From Orbus sasakiae (lineage in GTDB: Bacteria > Pseudomonadota > Gammaproteobacteria > Enterobacterales > Orbaceae), in contig NZ_BAABHY010000001.1 in assembly GCF_039542345.1 (NCBI RefSeq), positions 434,001 to 498,000 on the forward strand: a stretch of 64,000 bases of DNA, given 5' to 3'. The notes beneath the pieces were generated by a model. That model was not told where the DNA came from. It did not search any database and worked only from the letters and a program-made list of their open reading frames with translations. The number at the start of each line of letters is the position of its first letter. Position 1 is the first letter of the stretch. Shown here piece by piece: positions 44,043 through 52,369 of this stretch. The position numbers were made by a program, and so were the translations under genes.

Positions 44043-45038
44043 ATGGCTGGAATGTTCGCTATTATATTAACATTAGCAACTTTTGGTACTGGGATTTTAT
44101 GGTTTCTGGAAAAATTTAAATGGAAGCCAGCAAGACAACGTAAAGTTGAAGAAGTCAGAAAACAGACTGATGGTAAAATTGATGGTAAAATTTTAGCTCA
44201 AGTTGGGAGCCCAAAGGGTTGGGTTGACTCATTAGCCTCATTTTTTCCCGTGTTATTTGTGGTATTTGTGATTCGTTCATTTTTGTTTGAACCGTTTCAA
44301 ATTCCGTCTGGTTCTATGATGCCAACCCTACTTGTTGGCGATTTTATTGCAGTACAAAAATACTCGTATGGTCTAAAAGATCCGATTACAAATACAACCA
44401 TTATTCCAACGGGTCATCCTGAACGTGGTGACATCGCGGTATTTAAAGATCCACGTAATCCAACGGTTGACTTTGTGAAACGTGTGGTTGGTGTACCAGG
44501 TGATAAAATTGTTTATCAACCAAGCACAAAAGAACTGATGATTTATCCTGCATGTGAGGTTGCTGATAGTGATTGTAAAGCGCAACAATCTAGCGCTTTA
44601 AACCTTCACTATAGTAATATCACGGTAAGTGATTGGAAAGAAGTGTTCAGTGAAAAACAGACTAATTTTTATACTGATGAACAATATAAAACACTTGATT
44701 TACCTAAGGATGGTTCTGTTTTAGCATTTGCCTTAAACACCAGACAAGAAACGCTCGGTGAGCAGCAACATGATCTACTCTTGTTACCAATGTCTGTTCA
44801 TGGATTAAGTGACTTATATAAACAAGAAGGTCAAAAAGCAGGGGAATGGGTCGTACCAGATGGCTACTATTTTATGATGGGTGACAACCGCGATAATAGT
44901 GATGACAGCCGTTTCTGGGGATTTGTACCAGAAAAGAATTTTGTTGGTAGAGTGTCTGCAATTTGGATTAGTTTTGAAAAACAACCTAATGAATGGCCAA
45001 CCGGTATTCGTTTTAGTCGAATTGGTGGTGTTCACTAA
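44043..45038 (+). CDS. lepB: Signal peptidase I
   Basis: LepB cleaves signal peptides at the outer face of the inner membrane. The 331-residue protein (E. coli 324) has two N-terminal membrane segments, the catalytic Ser in QIPSGSMMPTLLVGD, the Lys in FVKRVVGVPGD and the box E motif GDNRDNSDDSRFWGFVP. The stretch around 170-250 carries an extra loop with two Cys, as in enteric LepB. It follows lepA and precedes rnc. Confidence 0.97.
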   Translation: MAGMFAIILTLATFGTGILWFLEKFKWKPARQRKVEEVRKQTDGKIDGKILAQVGSPKGWVDSLASFFPVLFVVFVIRSFLFEPFQIPSGSMMPTLLVGDFIAVQKYSYGLKDPITNTTIIPTGHPERGDIAVFKDPRNPTVDFVKRVVGVPGDKIVYQPSTKELMIYPACEVADSDCKAQQSSALNLHYSNITVSDWKEVFSEKQTNFYTDEQYKTLDLPKDGSVLAFALNTRQETLGEQQHDLLLLPMSVHGLSDLYKQEGQKAGEWVVPDGYYFMMGDNRDNSDDSRFWGFVPEKNFVGRVSAIWISFEKQPNEWPTGIRFSRIGGVH

Positions 45039-45085
45039 TCGAGTTCAATGCCTATTAACTCCGTCAACAATATGCTAAAATTTTA

Positions 45086-45112
45086 AGCGTCCATTTATGG
45101 GCGCTATTTTTA
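45086..45112 (+). terminator. lepB terminator
   Basis: AGCGTCCAT and ATGGGCGCT (45086-45105) pair with one G-T wobble, then ATTTTTAT. It separates lepA-lepB from rnc-era. Confidence 0.7.
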
Positions 45113-45180
45113 TATAATAAATTAAAATAAATTGGATACAAAATTTGGGAAGTGTTCCTAAAAGAATAAGTAGAGATGTT

Positions 45181-45867
45181 ATGAAACAAAATAAACAACA
45201 ATTAGCCAAACTACAGCAATTAATTGGCTATGAGTTTAATGATATAACACTATTATCAAAAGCACTCACACATCGTAGTGCAGATAAATCTCATAATGAA
45301 CGACTAGAGTATTTAGGTGATTCAATTTTGAGTTTTGTCATAGCTGAGGCCCTATTTAAGCAGTTCCCGTTGGTCGATGAAGGGGATTTAAGTCAAATGC
45401 GTTCAACACTCGTTTGTGGTGAAATGTTAGCCGTTATTGGTCAAAGTTTTGGTATTGGTGATTGTTTAATCTTAGGTCAAGGTGAACTCAAAAGTGGTGG
45501 TCACCGACGTGAGTCAATTATTTCTGACGCGGTAGAAGCGATCATTGGGGCAATGTATTTAGATAGTAATATCGAAGTTGTTAAGCAACGTATTCTAAAC
45601 TGGTATCAAAGTCGCTTGCAAGAGATTCAACCTGGCGTTAAACAAAAAGATGCTAAAACAAGATTACAAGAATATTTACAAGGTATTCATCAAGCTAGAC
45701 CGATTTACTTGATTGTGGAAGTGATTGGTAGTGATCATGAGCAAGAATTTGTTATTCAATGTAAATTGGATAATGACGATAATCAATATATGGGGCGGGG
45801 CGTTAATCGACGCAAAGCCGAACAAGCGGCAGCTCAAGCTGCAATAAATAATTTAGGTATTAAATGA
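45181..45867 (+). CDS. rnc: Ribonuclease III
   Basis: RNase III cuts double-stranded RNA in rRNA and mRNA processing. The 228-residue product has the signature NERLEYLGDSILSFVIAEALF with catalytic Asp/Glu, SDAVEAIIGAMYLD, and a C-terminal dsRNA-binding domain (DAKTRLQEYLQG ... RRKAEQAAAQAAINNL). ATG 45181 is preferred to a TTG at 45145, since it matches the E. coli start and has an agag ribosome site. Its stop overlaps era by four bases. Confidence 0.96.
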   Translation: MKQNKQQLAKLQQLIGYEFNDITLLSKALTHRSADKSHNERLEYLGDSILSFVIAEALFKQFPLVDEGDLSQMRSTLVCGEMLAVIGQSFGIGDCLILGQGELKSGGHRRESIISDAVEAIIGAMYLDSNIEVVKQRILNWYQSRLQEIQPGVKQKDAKTRLQEYLQGIHQARPIYLIVEVIGSDHEQEFVIQCKLDNDDNQYMGRGVNRRKAEQAAAQAAINNLGIK

Positions 45868-46790
45868 CAGAACAAATAATGAAGAACGATGATGTATCGC
45901 ACTGTGGCTTTGTCGCTATTGTCGGTCGACCTAATGTGGGTAAGTCAACATTACTCAATCAGATATTAGGACAAAAAATTTCGATTACTTCACGTAAAGC
46001 ACAGACGACCCGTCATCGCATCTTAGGTATCGATACGCAAGGTCATGATCAGGTGATTTATATTGATACACCCGGTCTGCATATTGAAGAAAAACGCGCA
46101 ATTAACCGTTTAATGAACCGGGCAGCCAGTAGCTCAATCGGTAATGTCGAATTAATTTTATTTGTTGTTGAAGGAACACATTGGACCGAAGACGATGAAA
46201 TGGTGGTCAATAAGCTCAAAGATGTGAAGTGTCCCGTATTACTGATCATCAATAAAATCGACAATGTCCAAGACAAAACTAAATTATTACCTCATATTCA
46301 AGAGATTAGCCAAAAGCTAAATTTTATGGACGTCGTGCCAATTAGCGCTGAAAAAGGTGAAGGCATTGATATTATTAAATCAATTGTTAAAAAGCATTTA
46401 CCAGAAGGGCAACATCATTTTCCAGATGATTATATTACCGATCGCTCACAGCGTTTTATGGCGGCAGAAATTATTCGTGAAAAACTGATGCGCTTTTTAG
46501 GGGATGAATTACCTTACTCAGTGACGGTTGAAATTGAACAGTTTAAAGTTGATGAACGCACGGGAATGTATCGTATTAATGGTTTGATTCTTGTTGAACG
46601 CGATGGTCAGAAGAAAATGGTCATTGGTAATAAAGGCGAAAAAATTAAAAAAATTGGTATTGAAGCGCGTAAAGATATGCAAGAGTTCTTTGAAACAAAA
46701 GTGCATTTAGAATTATGGGTTAAAGTCAAAGCTGGTTGGGCTGACGATGAACGCGCACTAAGAAGCCTTGGGTATAGTGACGAAGGTTAA
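45864..46790 (+). CDS. era: GTPase Era
   Basis: Era binds 16S rRNA near its 3' end and helps 30S maturation. The 308 residues include G1 GRPNVGKST, the effector TSRKAQTTRHRI, G3 DTPGLH, G4 NKID and the KH domain near 235-260 (KKMVIGNKGEKIKKIG). A 7-residue extension precedes the E. coli-like start. It overlaps rnc by ATGA, so the two are translationally coupled. recO, next in E. coli, is absent here. Confidence 0.97.
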   Translation: MTEQIMKNDDVSHCGFVAIVGRPNVGKSTLLNQILGQKISITSRKAQTTRHRILGIDTQGHDQVIYIDTPGLHIEEKRAINRLMNRAASSSIGNVELILFVVEGTHWTEDDEMVVNKLKDVKCPVLLIINKIDNVQDKTKLLPHIQEISQKLNFMDVVPISAEKGEGIDIIKSIVKKHLPEGQHHFPDDYITDRSQRFMAAEIIREKLMRFLGDELPYSVTVEIEQFKVDERTGMYRINGLILVERDGQKKMVIGNKGEKIKKIGIEARKDMQEFFETKVHLELWVKVKAGWADDERALRSLGYSDEG

Positions 46791-46800
46791 TAATTTATTG

Positions 46801-46830
46801 ATAATGAGGGTGTGATTACCCTCATTATTT
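46801..46830. terminator. Bidirectional terminator between era and the CPYC protein gene
   Basis: ATAATGAGGGT (46801-46811) and ACCCTCATTAT (46818-46828) are perfectly complementary with a 6-nt loop. It separates convergent transcription units. Confidence 0.85.
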
Positions 46831-46850
46831 GTATAGTGCCTTAATCATGA

Positions 46851-47366
46851 TTATAGCAGTTTGGTTAAATAATCGCGTAAGGCATCAAACTCATAGTCGC
46901 CATTGTATTTTTGACCATTGATATAAACAGAAGGGGTGCCATTAACGCCACTTCTAAGTCCACTCTCAATATCACTATCAATTTTACTCGTAATTTGTTT
47001 ATGTGAAAAATCACTTTCAAAATCTTGCTTATCAATTCCTAACTGTTGTGCATATGCAATTAAATGAGTATCACTTAATGCATTTTGATGTTCATACAGT
47101 TTATCATGCATTGACCAAAATTGGTCATATTTTGCTGCAATTTCGCTAGCTATTGCAGCATGTAACGCATCTGGGTGCATCTCTAACGGAAAGTTTCTGA
47201 ATACAAATTTAAGATTATCACCAAAATGTTGTTGTAATGCTTTAACGACATAATAAAAGTCACCACAATATGGGCATTGATAGTCACCGTATTCAACCAA
47301 TTCTATGATAGCATCTTTATTCCCTTGGATATGGTCTTGATCACTAACAGGTGGTTTTAAAGACAT
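46851..47366 (-). CDS. Cytoplasmic DsbA-like thioredoxin-fold protein (CPYC)
   Basis: A 171-residue protein of the Thioredoxin_4/DsbA-like family. The active site C31-P-Y-C34 (YQCPYCGDFY) and the cis-Pro loop GVNGTPSVYING are clear. There is no signal peptide, so it should be cytoplasmic, unlike DsbA. It lies 12 nt after a peroxiredoxin gene and could be its reductant or work with it in disulfide control. That pairing is inference. Confidence 0.85.
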   Translation of the reverse strand: MSLKPPVSDQDHIQGNKDAIIELVEYGDYQCPYCGDFYYVVKALQQHFGDNLKFVFRNFPLEMHPDALHAAIASEIAAKYDQFWSMHDKLYEHQNALSDTHLIAYAQQLGIDKQDFESDFSHKQITSKIDSDIESGLRSGVNGTPSVYINGQKYNGDYEFDALRDYLTKLL

Positions 47367-47378
47367 GCACTGTTTCTC

Positions 47379-47834
47379 CTAAGCTAATGTTTCTAAAGCA
47401 TCTAAGACACCATCTACACCCGGATTAATTCCTTCAGGTGACAAATAGCTCCATCGAATAAGGCCTTTCTCATCAATTAAATAGATGGCACGTAAGCTTG
47501 TCCCGTTACTTGAATTATAAGCTTCATAGGTTTTTGAAATAGCACCTTTGGGTTCAAAATCAGATAATAAAGGGAAATGAAAATGGCGGTTTTCGGTAAA
47601 GGCTGTGTGCGACCATATGCTATCAACAGAAATGCCAAGCACTTGAGCATTATGTTTTTCAAATAGTTTTAGTGATGTATTAAAAATGGATAATTCATCA
47701 CCACATACGGGACTCCAATCTGCAGGATAAAAAACTAAAATCACTTTTTTACCAAGTAGTTCACTGAGTGAGACTTGCTGATCAGGTGTTGAGTTCAACT
47801 TAAAATTAGGTGCTTTGGTGCCATTTGCTAACAT
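47379..47834 (-). CDS. Peroxiredoxin (AhpC/TSA family), single-cysteine
   Basis: A 151-residue AhpC/TSA-type peroxiredoxin that would reduce peroxides. The peroxidatic C44 lies in YPADWSPVCGDEL, with the usual Thr replaced by Ser in the PxxxS/TxxC motif. It is the only Cys in the protein, so an external thiol must complete the cycle; the neighbouring CPYC protein is an obvious candidate. ATG 47834 is preferred to 47846 because gagg lies 7 nt upstream of it. Confidence 0.87.
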   Translation of the reverse strand: MLANGTKAPNFKLNSTPDQQVSLSELLGKKVILVFYPADWSPVCGDELSIFNTSLKLFEKHNAQVLGISVDSIWSHTAFTENRHFHFPLLSDFEPKGAISKTYEAYNSSNGTSLRAIYLIDEKGLIRWSYLSPEGINPGVDGVLDALETLA

Positions 47835-47983
47835 AAAATACCTCATTGTTAAAAAAAACAGGTCGTATATTGCCGTTAAATCAGGATCTTAATTTAATCG
47901 ATAATCGGCTTAGTATAACGCGATTTATTTCTATCTAGGTAGTTTATCTATTGCATTTTTGAATAAAATTTAAGCTCAATAGA

Positions 47984-49333
47984 TTAGTCATTTGCAAATT
48001 CGTCTAGCGCTATATCACTAATCTCACTTTTTATTGGTTTTTTGACTTCAATCCCCATTTCTCTAAATTGTTCAATTTGACCAATAATATTGCCACGCCC
48101 TTTAGACAGTTTATTCATCGAACTATGGTAAGTATGTTGAGCTTTGTCCAAACTATTGCCTAAACTTTCCATATCTTCAATAAATCCTCGAATTTTATCA
48201 TAAAGCTTACCTGCTCTATCTGCAATCAGTTCAGCATTGCGGTTTTGATATTCATAACGCCATAAATTATTAATGGTGCGTAAAGCAACTAATAAGGTAG
48301 TTGGACTTACGATCATAATATTTTGTTTTAGTGCATCATTAATCAATGACGGATCTTGATCGATCGCCGCTAAAAATGCAGGCTCAACAGGGATAAACAT
48401 TAAAATATAATCAAGTGATTTGACGCCATTTAATTTATGATAATCTTTTTGACTTAGCTGTTTAATGTGACTACGTACAGCAATTAAATGTTCTGCCATT
48501 GCTTTATGTTTTACGTGTTCATCATCGCTATTAAAATAACGTTCATAAGCGATCAGAGTAACTTTAGAATCGATAATTACATCATTACCCTGTGGCAAAT
48601 GCACGATAACATCCGGTTGTAGTCGTTGATTATTTTCATTACTTAAGCTGACTTGCAAGTCATATTCATAACCTTCGCGTAGACCTGAGTTTTCTAATAT
48701 TCGATTAAGGATCACTTCCCCCCAATTACCTTGTGTTTTATTATTACCTTTTAAGGCATTGGTTAAGTTAATCGCTTCTTTTGCCATTTGGTCATTTAAC
48801 TTTTGCAGATTACGAATTTCAAAAGTGAGAGTGTGGCGTTCTTTAGCCTCTTGACCAAAGCTATCTTGAACTTGCTTTTTAAAGCCCTCTAATTGATCTT
48901 TCAATGGCGACAGTAAATGATGCAGACTCTGTTTATTTTGTTCTTCTAATTTTTTGCCACTTTGATCAAAAATTCGATTAGCTAGATTCTCAAACTGTTC
49001 ATTAAGCCGTTGTTCACTTTGAATAAGAATTTTTTGTTTTTCGGCTTCTTGAATTTTAACTTCTTCAAGACGGGTTTTTAATTCACTGTTTTCAATACTG
49101 ATTTCAAGATGGTGTTGCCTTATTTGTGCAAGCTCAAGTTGTAATGTTGTCACATCGTTTAAAAGCACCCGATTATCCATTACTTTTTGTTCTAATTGCA
49201 TTACGAATAATTGTTGTTGTGTTTTATCGTGTAGGCGTAACTTGATAATCCAGATAATTAAGACACAAACGAATAGCACTACAAAAAGTACAATAGGCAA
49301 TAAAAACTGATCAATCAGTAGTGAAAGCGCCAT
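47984..49333 (-). CDS. rmuC: DNA recombination protein RmuC
   Basis: RmuC is a family with a nuclease-like core that limits rearrangements at inverted repeats. The 449 residues begin with one membrane helix (LLPIVLFVVLFVCVLIIWII), a long coiled coil to about 190, then the RmuC domain (GNWGEVILNRILENSGLREG, DVIVHLPQGNDVIIDSKVTL, PVEPAFLAA, SPTTLLVALRTI). It overlaps the epmA stop by one base (TAATG). Confidence 0.94.
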   Translation of the reverse strand: MALSLLIDQFLLPIVLFVVLFVCVLIIWIIKLRLHDKTQQQLFVMQLEQKVMDNRVLLNDVTTLQLELAQIRQHHLEISIENSELKTRLEEVKIQEAEKQKILIQSEQRLNEQFENLANRIFDQSGKKLEEQNKQSLHHLLSPLKDQLEGFKKQVQDSFGQEAKERHTLTFEIRNLQKLNDQMAKEAINLTNALKGNNKTQGNWGEVILNRILENSGLREGYEYDLQVSLSNENNQRLQPDVIVHLPQGNDVIIDSKVTLIAYERYFNSDDEHVKHKAMAEHLIAVRSHIKQLSQKDYHKLNGVKSLDYILMFIPVEPAFLAAIDQDPSLINDALKQNIMIVSPTTLLVALRTINNLWRYEYQNRNAELIADRAGKLYDKIRGFIEDMESLGNSLDKAQHTYHSSMNKLSKGRGNIIGQIEQFREMGIEVKKPIKSEISDIALDEFAND

Positions 49334-50319
49334 TACGCGTTCTCCAAATTAAAACTCATTACTTGACTTATGGTTTGTTGTTTTAATGCCAGCATAATTA
49401 ATCGGTCTAAGCCAACGGCGACGCCAGAACATTCGGGAAGTCCTGCTTCCATTGCTGCAAGTAAGTACTCATCAATAACTTGTGCTGGTATACCATTAGC
49501 AAGACGTTCTTGATTGTCTCGTTCAAATCGCGCACGTTGTTCTTTTGCGTTGACTAATTCCTTAAAACCATTTGCTAACTCAACGCCTTGATAATAAAAT
49601 TCAAATCGTTTTGCAGTGCGATGGTCTTCACAGCAAATTTCAGCTAGTGCAGCTTGTGATGCAGGAAAATGATAGACGACAGTTGGCTTGTTTTGCCCAA
49701 TTTTAGGTTCAATACCAAACGTAAACAATACTTGTAATAGCGTATCGATATCGACATCTTTAGTATCAAAGCCTAATTCTAATCCTTCAATTGCCTCAGT
49801 GAGTTGTTCACGGCTTGTATCAAAAGGATCGATATTGATATATTTAATAAATGCACTTTGATAACTAATATGTTCAGCCGGTTCGCTATCCAAGACTAAT
49901 TGGAACAGGTCATCTACTTCGTTAATCATCTGCATCATATCAAATTGAATTCGATACCATTCTAACATGGTGAACTCTGGATTGTGGTAACGACTAATCT
50001 CTTCTTGATTACGAAAACATTTACAGATTTGAAATATCGGGCCACTACCAGCAGCAATCAATCTTTTCATATGATATTCAGGACTGGTAATTAATGACAG
50101 TTTTTGACCTTGCTGTAAATCAACAATACCCGGTTTGCTAAAAATGGTTTCAAATGAGCTTAAATGCCGATCTGTTACCGCAGCTTGGCTTAAAATAGGG
50201 GTTTCAACTTCAAGAATACAGCGGTCAGCAAAAAATTCACGGACTTTTTTTATTATTTTGGCTCGTTTTAATAATAGATCAATTGGCGCTGTTGGTTGCC
50301 AATTCGCGGAATTTATCAT
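49333..50319 (-). CDS. epmA: EF-P lysine ligase EpmA (PoxA/GenX)
   Basis: EpmA attaches beta-lysine to EF-P. The 328-residue protein is a class II lysyl-tRNA synthetase core without the anticodon domain: motif 1 VREFFADRCILEVETPIL, motif 2 FRNQEEISRYHNPEFTMLEWY, and motif 3 GVAVGLDRLIMLAL. E. coli EpmA is 325 residues. EF-P and epmB are not in the window. Confidence 0.95.
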   Translation of the reverse strand: MINSANWQPTAPIDLLLKRAKIIKKVREFFADRCILEVETPILSQAAVTDRHLSSFETIFSKPGIVDLQQGQKLSLITSPEYHMKRLIAAGSGPIFQICKCFRNQEEISRYHNPEFTMLEWYRIQFDMMQMINEVDDLFQLVLDSEPAEHISYQSAFIKYINIDPFDTSREQLTEAIEGLELGFDTKDVDIDTLLQVLFTFGIEPKIGQNKPTVVYHFPASQAALAEICCEDHRTAKRFEFYYQGVELANGFKELVNAKEQRARFERDNQERLANGIPAQVIDEYLLAAMEAGLPECSGVAVGLDRLIMLALKQQTISQVMSFNLENA

Positions 50320-50577
50320 AACTTGATTAACTCTTTTGCAATAAATATGAATAACAAAATGTCATTAAAATGGATACTTAGTTTAAATAAATTAAACTAA
50401 GAATTAAAGGTAATAATCACTGATCATTGATGAACGATACATAATGTGATTACTTTATCATTAAAATGTTAACTTCGCATTATTTTTGCGAAATAGATCG
50501 CCATATAACACGTCAGAAAATAGATTTAATGATCTATTGCGTATTGTACCAGTATGGTCACTTATGTAAAGTTTACG

Positions 50578-51063
50578 ATGAAATCAGCGGGTTTTTCATT
50601 ATTTGAATTATTAATTGTCATTATGATTGTGGCGATATTGTCTTTGATTGGGGTTAATAATTGGCGAGATCTTAAGTTACGTAGTGAATTATCGATTGTT
50701 ACGCTTAATATTGTCCAATTTTTACATGATGTTAAAACTCATGCTAATTTTTATAATAACACACAGCATCTCTTTCTTGTAAAGCGTAATACATACCAAT
50801 GGTGTCTTGTCGCAAGTGTGAATGAACAACTACCAAACGAATGTAACGATCGATTTAATTATATCCATGTACATGGTGAAATCGACATTGTTGGGGAATA
50901 TAGCCGGGCATTGAGTAGTTTTTATGGGAGACGCAGTACTGCAAAAGCTGTCACGATAAAGCTAAAGAATCAAATTGGGGAAAGCCGTATTATCATTTCT
51001 GTCCCAGGTCGTATTCGTTATTGCAGTTATCGTACTTATTTAGCGGGACTGCCAAAATGTTAA
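50578..51063 (+). CDS. ppdA: Minor prepilin, PpdA-like
   Basis: A 161-residue type IV pilin-like protein: short leader, cleavage before FSLFELLIVIMIVAILSLIG (Gly then Phe, Glu at +5), a hydrophobic helix, then a soluble domain with Cys pairs near the end. The layout of four consecutive pilin-like genes matches ppdA-ppdB-ygdB-ppdC of E. coli. Start 50578 is chosen by leader length; ATG 50554 adds 8 residues. The next gene overlaps its stop. Possible roles are type II secretion or DNA uptake pili. Confidence 0.8.
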   Translation: MKSAGFSLFELLIVIMIVAILSLIGVNNWRDLKLRSELSIVTLNIVQFLHDVKTHANFYNNTQHLFLVKRNTYQWCLVASVNEQLPNECNDRFNYIHVHGEIDIVGEYSRALSSFYGRRSTAKAVTIKLKNQIGESRIIISVPGRIRYCSYRTYLAGLPKC

Positions 51064-51620
51064 ATCGTGGATTCACCTTACTTGAAATGTTACTGGTTTT
51101 AATCATGATTGCAATGATTACCAGCAGCATCATGGCATTTTATCCGAGGTGGCATTTTAGTCTTATTGCTGAATTTCAAAAAAATCATTTGCGACAGGCA
51201 ACCACACAAGCATTATCTGGTTTAATCAAGGATATTAAGCGGGCAGGTTTTATTGCAAATATCCCCTCGACTGTTAGGCAATCCGCTATTGATATTAATA
51301 CCATGGGTAACTGTATCATTATCCGGTATGATGCAAATAGTCGTGGTAATTGGCACTATGATCCTATCAATCCTCAATTATCTGATATTTTTGCATACCG
51401 CTATGTAAAACATAATTTAGAATCACAAACGGGAGTCGAACATTGTAAAAACACCGCTAGTCGTTGGGAAAAGTTATTTGATCCTAATGAAATTATATTA
51501 ACCGATTTTAACGTATCTCAGCACAACCATTATATTAAGTTAAGACTCAGCGTATCATTAAAATATCATACTAAAATTGACTATCATGTTATGTTATATA
51601 TTAAAAATGAAAATAGTTAA
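51057..51620 (+). CDS. ppdB: Minor prepilin, PpdB-like
   Basis: A 187-residue prepilin with leader MLNRG and helix FTLLEMLLVLIMIAMITSSIM (cleavage G-F, Glu at +5). ATG 51057 overlaps the stop of the previous gene (AAATGTTAA), showing tight coupling. The soluble part has Cys in MGNCIIIRYD and EHCKN. Order and size fit PpdB (about 187 residues in E. coli). Confidence 0.82.
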   Translation: MLNRGFTLLEMLLVLIMIAMITSSIMAFYPRWHFSLIAEFQKNHLRQATTQALSGLIKDIKRAGFIANIPSTVRQSAIDINTMGNCIIIRYDANSRGNWHYDPINPQLSDIFAYRYVKHNLESQTGVEHCKNTASRWEKLFDPNEIILTDFNVSQHNHYIKLRLSVSLKYHTKIDYHVMLYIKNENS

Positions 51621-51630
51621 ATTAACGAAC

Positions 51631-52044
51631 ATGACCGAGCAAGGTTTTAGCACCATGGGAATGGTCTTGGTATTATCATTATTGGGGGGGATTTTATTAG
51701 CAGGATTAAACAAACTTGTTTTATCTCAACAAAGGCATTTAAATCAACAAAAAGATTATTATCATGCAGTAAATCATACATTATCATCTTTACAGTGGTC
51801 TACCACATTAAATTGGCTTGCTGCAACTGAGCAGTGGCAATGCCAATATCACCAGCACGCTAAATTTTCTGTCTGTATTAAATCTTCCCGATTGACAGCA
51901 AGCCATTTTATTTTGGTTAAGGGGCAGTATGGTGAAGTAAAACACTATCATTTAGCAAGCTTAAGTCATGGTAAACTGATTATGGAAAAAGGGCATTGGC
52001 TTGACTATTGTCCGGAAAAACAGAGTGCGGATTGTGATGAATAA
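51631..52044 (+). CDS. ygdB: YgdB-like prepilin-cluster protein (DUF2509)
   Basis: A 137-residue protein with an N-terminal hydrophobic segment preceded by EQGFSTMGMVLVLSLLGGIL, pilin-like but without the +5 Glu, as in E. coli YgdB. Its C-terminal DYCPEKQSADC resembles the YgdB ending. Start 51631 is chosen by family fit; 51607 is an alternative. It overlaps the next gene by 8 nt. Confidence 0.75.
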   Translation: MTEQGFSTMGMVLVLSLLGGILLAGLNKLVLSQQRHLNQQKDYYHAVNHTLSSLQWSTTLNWLAATEQWQCQYHQHAKFSVCIKSSRLTASHFILVKGQYGEVKHYHLASLSHGKLIMEKGHWLDYCPEKQSADCDE

Positions 52045-52363
52045 TCATAAACAAAATGGTATAGCGTTATTCGAAGTATTAATAACAATAGTAATTTTAT
52101 CGATTAGCTTATTAAGTTTAGTCAAACTACAAACCGTATTAGTGACGCATTTAGAACGAACAACTCAGCAGTTAAATGCACAACATCTGGCATTTCAAAT
52201 ATTAGAGATCTATCCGCAATTTTTGCCTGAAATGGTACCAACAGGTTGGCAATACCAAATACACACTACACAAGCAGAACAAAATTGTATGATTATTAAA
52301 GTGATTGTTCAACCACCTTTAGGTAAGCAAGTTACTCAAGAAAGGTGGTTTTGTAAAACATAA
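52037..52363 (+). CDS. ppdC: Minor prepilin, PpdC-like
   Basis: A 108-residue prepilin with leader ending QNG and helix IALFEVLITIVILSISLLSLV (Glu at +5). ATG 52037 overlaps the end of ygdB. The C-terminal half has two Cys (EQNCMII, WFCKT). Last gene of the four-gene pilin cluster; it ends 6 nt before the convergent rhlB stop. Confidence 0.78.
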   Translation: MNNHKQNGIALFEVLITIVILSISLLSLVKLQTVLVTHLERTTQQLNAQHLAFQILEIYPQFLPEMVPTGWQYQIHTTQAEQNCMIIKVIVQPPLGKQVTQERWFCKT

Positions 52364-52369
52364 ATAATA

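Noticed and set aside
45145..45180. TTG-started extension of rnc
   Set aside because: It adds 12 residues absent from the family and has no better ribosome site than ATG 45181.
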